Positions 61,399 through 64,000 of a stretch of 64,000 bases of DNA are shown here, in pieces. Under the pieces are notes generated by a model. It worked only from the letters and a program-made list of their open reading frames with translations, ran no database searches and was not told the DNA's origin. The stretch comes from Actinernus sp. WN-2022 (Eukaryota; Cnidaria; Anthozoa; Actiniaria; Actinernidae), in the NCBI GenBank assembly GCA_030867875.1, contig JAOWCC010000444.1:186001-250000 (forward strand), in the 5' to 3' direction. A program made the position numbers and the translations under genes. Position 1 is the stretch's first letter; every line of letters starts with the position of its first letter.

Positions 61399-62461
61399 CT
61401 AAAAGAAAAAGAATAGGTAGCTAGCGAAGGAGAGGAGTTTGAGTAGAAATCTTGCTGACAAATGTGCCATTTCTATTGTTCATATGGCTTTGTTTACGGT
61501 CATTGCAAAAAACGTTTTCTGAAAACACTCACATATAAGCCGCACCCCCAACTTTGTGACAATTTTTTGTTACTTTCAAAATCACGGCTTATACGTGATA
61601 AAATACGGTAGGCAACATCTAAGATGGAGACTGCTTAGTGGTAACGGGAGGGGAAGAGCAAAGGATATGCAGATTTGCTAGTTATTTTTGCCTGAAATAG
61701 CGTTATATATTTCGCAATTTACATAGCCTGAGAGAGGTCGTGAGTATCAAAGAGAAGTATAAAACCGAAAATGATAATAAAAGGCTCAGTATTATTTTGC
61801 CATTTATCAAATAATTTGAGAATGACAATAAACCATGTACAATAACAGCATTGACAGGAGCTGATTGACATATTTTAATATGGTAGTAATGTTAAAAAAT
61901 GGATTGAATAGGAATCAGCTTTTCAGAATAAGGCAGAGGTACATGTAGCACATATACTGTTTATAATATTTAGTAGTGTTTGTATAGGATTTTGTAGTAG
62001 TTCATTTTGGATCAAACAAGCAGAGCGTCTTAATACATACACAGTGTCTTCCTATGTTCCTTAGCTATGTTTGTTCCAATTTAAAGAGAATTTCAGTAAT
62101 GTTTTTCCTCATTGCTCTATACAGATAGGTCAAAATTGGCCGGAGCGGCAGCTATACCTATAATGACCACAGCAAGGTACTCTGTAAGTTTTATGAAGTT
62201 TTGTTCAAGATTCATGTTGTAAGATGAACACTAAGAATATACCCTACTAGCCTCAGTATAAATAGTATACAGATTACAAGCTTGGGCTACCTGTGATTAA
62301 GGTCTGAAATTAGGGTCCGGGTTTCAAGATCCTGGTGACAAATCATGGAAGTAATGCACTCCACCCCCTCCTTCCCCTTCAACCAATCATGTAATAAATA
62401 ACTGCTTTTGTACTCTAATAAAATGCACTGTTCCAATAGACGTAGAGAGTCAGTGATTTAC

Positions 62462-62529
62462 CTTGAGAGGTGCGTTTTCTAGTTGGTTTGACCCTGGCAT
62501 CAGTATCATCATCTTCATCATCATCATCA
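62462..62529 (-). CDS. Unit 3 exon 2: Asp-repeat acidic segment
   Basis: The same exon as 59051-59127 but three Asp codons shorter (68 nt), with identical splice sites and phases. Confidence 0.55.
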
Positions 62530-62681
62530 CTGCAGAAATCTAAATTTAAACATATGCAGTTATTAGGGAGACAGCCATAATAATATGTACCCAGTCAACA
62601 AGCTCATGACATGAAGCTTGATCCATATTTTTGCTTATACAGAATTTTAGAACTTTATTGGCACTGAACTTAGATAGACGA

Positions 62682-63472
62682 GGTTTCATAAGCATAAACA
62701 TAAACATAAGGAAGTGAGGACAGTAGCGACATAAGCATAAACGTAAGGCAGTGAGGACAGCAGCAACATAAGCATAAACATAAACATAAGGTAGTGACGG
62801 CAGCAGTGACATAAGCATAAACATAAAGATAAGGTAGTGAGGGCAGGCACGACATAAGCAAAAACATAAGGTAGTGAGGACAGCAGCGACATAAGCATAA
62901 ACATAAACATAAGGTAGTGAGGACAGCAGCAACATATATAAGCATAAACATAAACATAAGGTAGTGAGGACAGGCACGACATAAGCATAAACATAAACAT
63001 AAGGTAGTAACGACAGCAGTGACATAAGCATAAACATAAAGATAAGGTAGTGAGGGCAGGCACGACATAAGCATAAACATAAGGTAGTGAGGACAGCAGC
63101 AACATAAGCATAAATATAAACATAAGGTAGTGAGGGCAGGCACGACATAAGCATAAACATAAGGTAGTGAGGACAGCAGCGACATAATCATAAACATAAG
63201 GTAGTGAGGACAGCAGCAACATAAGCATAAACATAAGGAACTGAGGACAGCAGCAACATAAGCATAAACATAAACATAAGGTAGTGAGGACAGCAGCAAC
63301 ATAAGCATAAACATAAGGTAGTGAGGACAGGCACGACATAAGCATAAACATAAACATAAGGTAGTGAGGACAGGCACGACATAAACATAAACATAAGATA
63401 GTGAGGACAGGCACGACGTAAGCATAAACACAAGCATAAGGTAGTAAGGACAGCAGCGACATAAGCATAAAC
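62682..63472 (-). repeat. 37/43-bp minisatellite, block 3
   Basis: Copy of block 2 in unit 3, matching it unit by unit by eye, including rare variants such as AACATATATAAGC. Confidence 0.93.
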
Positions 63473-63507
63473 ATCAGGATAAGAACATACGCATGCGTAT
63501 TAAACAC

Positions 63508-63530
63508 CTCTGGATCGACTCGTCCGCCAT
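63508..63530 (-). CDS. Unit 3 putative first coding exon (MADESIQ)
   Basis: The same sequence as 60106-60128, offset by 3402 bp, with the same YY1-like context and weak GTGTTT donor. Confidence 0.4.
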
Positions 63531-64000
63531 TTTGGTTTCTTCTGTTGAGAGAATTTAGCCTGACATCTTTAATAGGCATGCATATGTTCTTATGCTTGTC
63601 GCTAGTGAGGACCGTCACTGCTCAATATGTTTTCGGGGGAATTTGCACAATCCCAGACAATAAAGTTCCAACCTTTGACATAACAATTTTTGTACATGTA
63701 AACAAATTTTGCATTATGCCATCTATCTTCTCATACTTAGCATCACATATCTAATAAAAGCATGCAGTAGACACATGCAGCCATTGGGTGCCTATTTTTT
63801 ATTTGCCGTGCCATGCAACCGTTATGAACTCTAAGATGGTATATCAACACAATCAAGTTACCAAATCTGCTTTTAGATTCTCCAAAGCCACAATTTTACT
63901 CAAACCATTTCTGCTGTTTCTCTCATGTAGCTTTCGATTGAATTTTATTGAGCTTTAATGGAGGCTAAACATACCAGACACAATGAAACATGTACAAATT

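Larger units (their letters stand above)
60619..64000 (-). repeat. Cassette unit 3 (continues to or past the window end)
   Basis: It repeats unit 2 from ACTCTCTCCTATGATTGGTC to GTACAAATT at the last base, which corresponds to 60598 in unit 2. The window ends within about 15 bp of the expected unit end, so a fourth unit cannot be excluded. Confidence 0.92.

Noticed and set aside
1..64000. CRISPR arrays, bacterial operons, rRNA or intact tRNA genes
   Set aside because: None seen. The spaced repeats are MITEs, satellites and minisatellites in a eukaryotic intron-rich context, and the tRNA-like heads are SINE-type.

Overview
The window is eukaryotic and AT-rich. It has intron-rich genes with GT-AG introns, a receptor-tyrosine-phosphatase-like gene built from fibronectin type III (FN3) exons, and many short inverted-repeat transposons (MITEs). 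This fits an invertebrate metazoan, most likely an anthozoan cnidarian (stony coral or sea anemone). That assignment is inference from gene style and repeat content; no species marker was identified.

Left half, 1-33002 (+ strand): one gene read as 16 internal exons totalling 2274 nt (758 codons), with every junction phase agreeing. It starts before the window. It encodes three near-identical FN3 domains in a 1.67-kb tandem exon-pair duplication, a one-exon FN3, a two-exon FN3, a membrane-proximal FN3-like module, a transmembrane helix, a 20-nt microexon, a juxtamembrane segment and the helical lead-in of a receptor-type PTP domain. No catalytic PTP domain was recognised in the remaining 31 kb. 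A candidate short terminal exon with a poly(A) signal lies 250 bp after the last exon. The introns are filled with nested inverted-repeat elements (5.5 kb, 4.7 kb and 3.1 kb), MITEs, SINE-like elements and satellites.

Middle, 33-52 kb: a 5'-truncated non-LTR retrotransposon (RT, minus strand), many MITEs, frameshifted remnants of unknown coding sequence at 36.97 and 42.4-43.6 kb, a triple CRE palindrome, a 31-nt G tract and an 11-unit satellite of about 116 bp with internal dyad symmetry (49.2-50.5 kb).

Right, 52-64 kb (- strand): a candidate gene whose 5' part (YY1-like ATG exon, acidic Asp-repeat exon, basic Lys/Arg exon) lies in cassettes repeated three times. Two are about 3.4 kb and nearly identical, and the third is decayed. 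A single 3' exon lies at 52.1-52.3 kb. Each cassette carries a 37/43-bp minisatellite in its first intron. Most long open frames in this part are that minisatellite read in stop-free frames, not genes.
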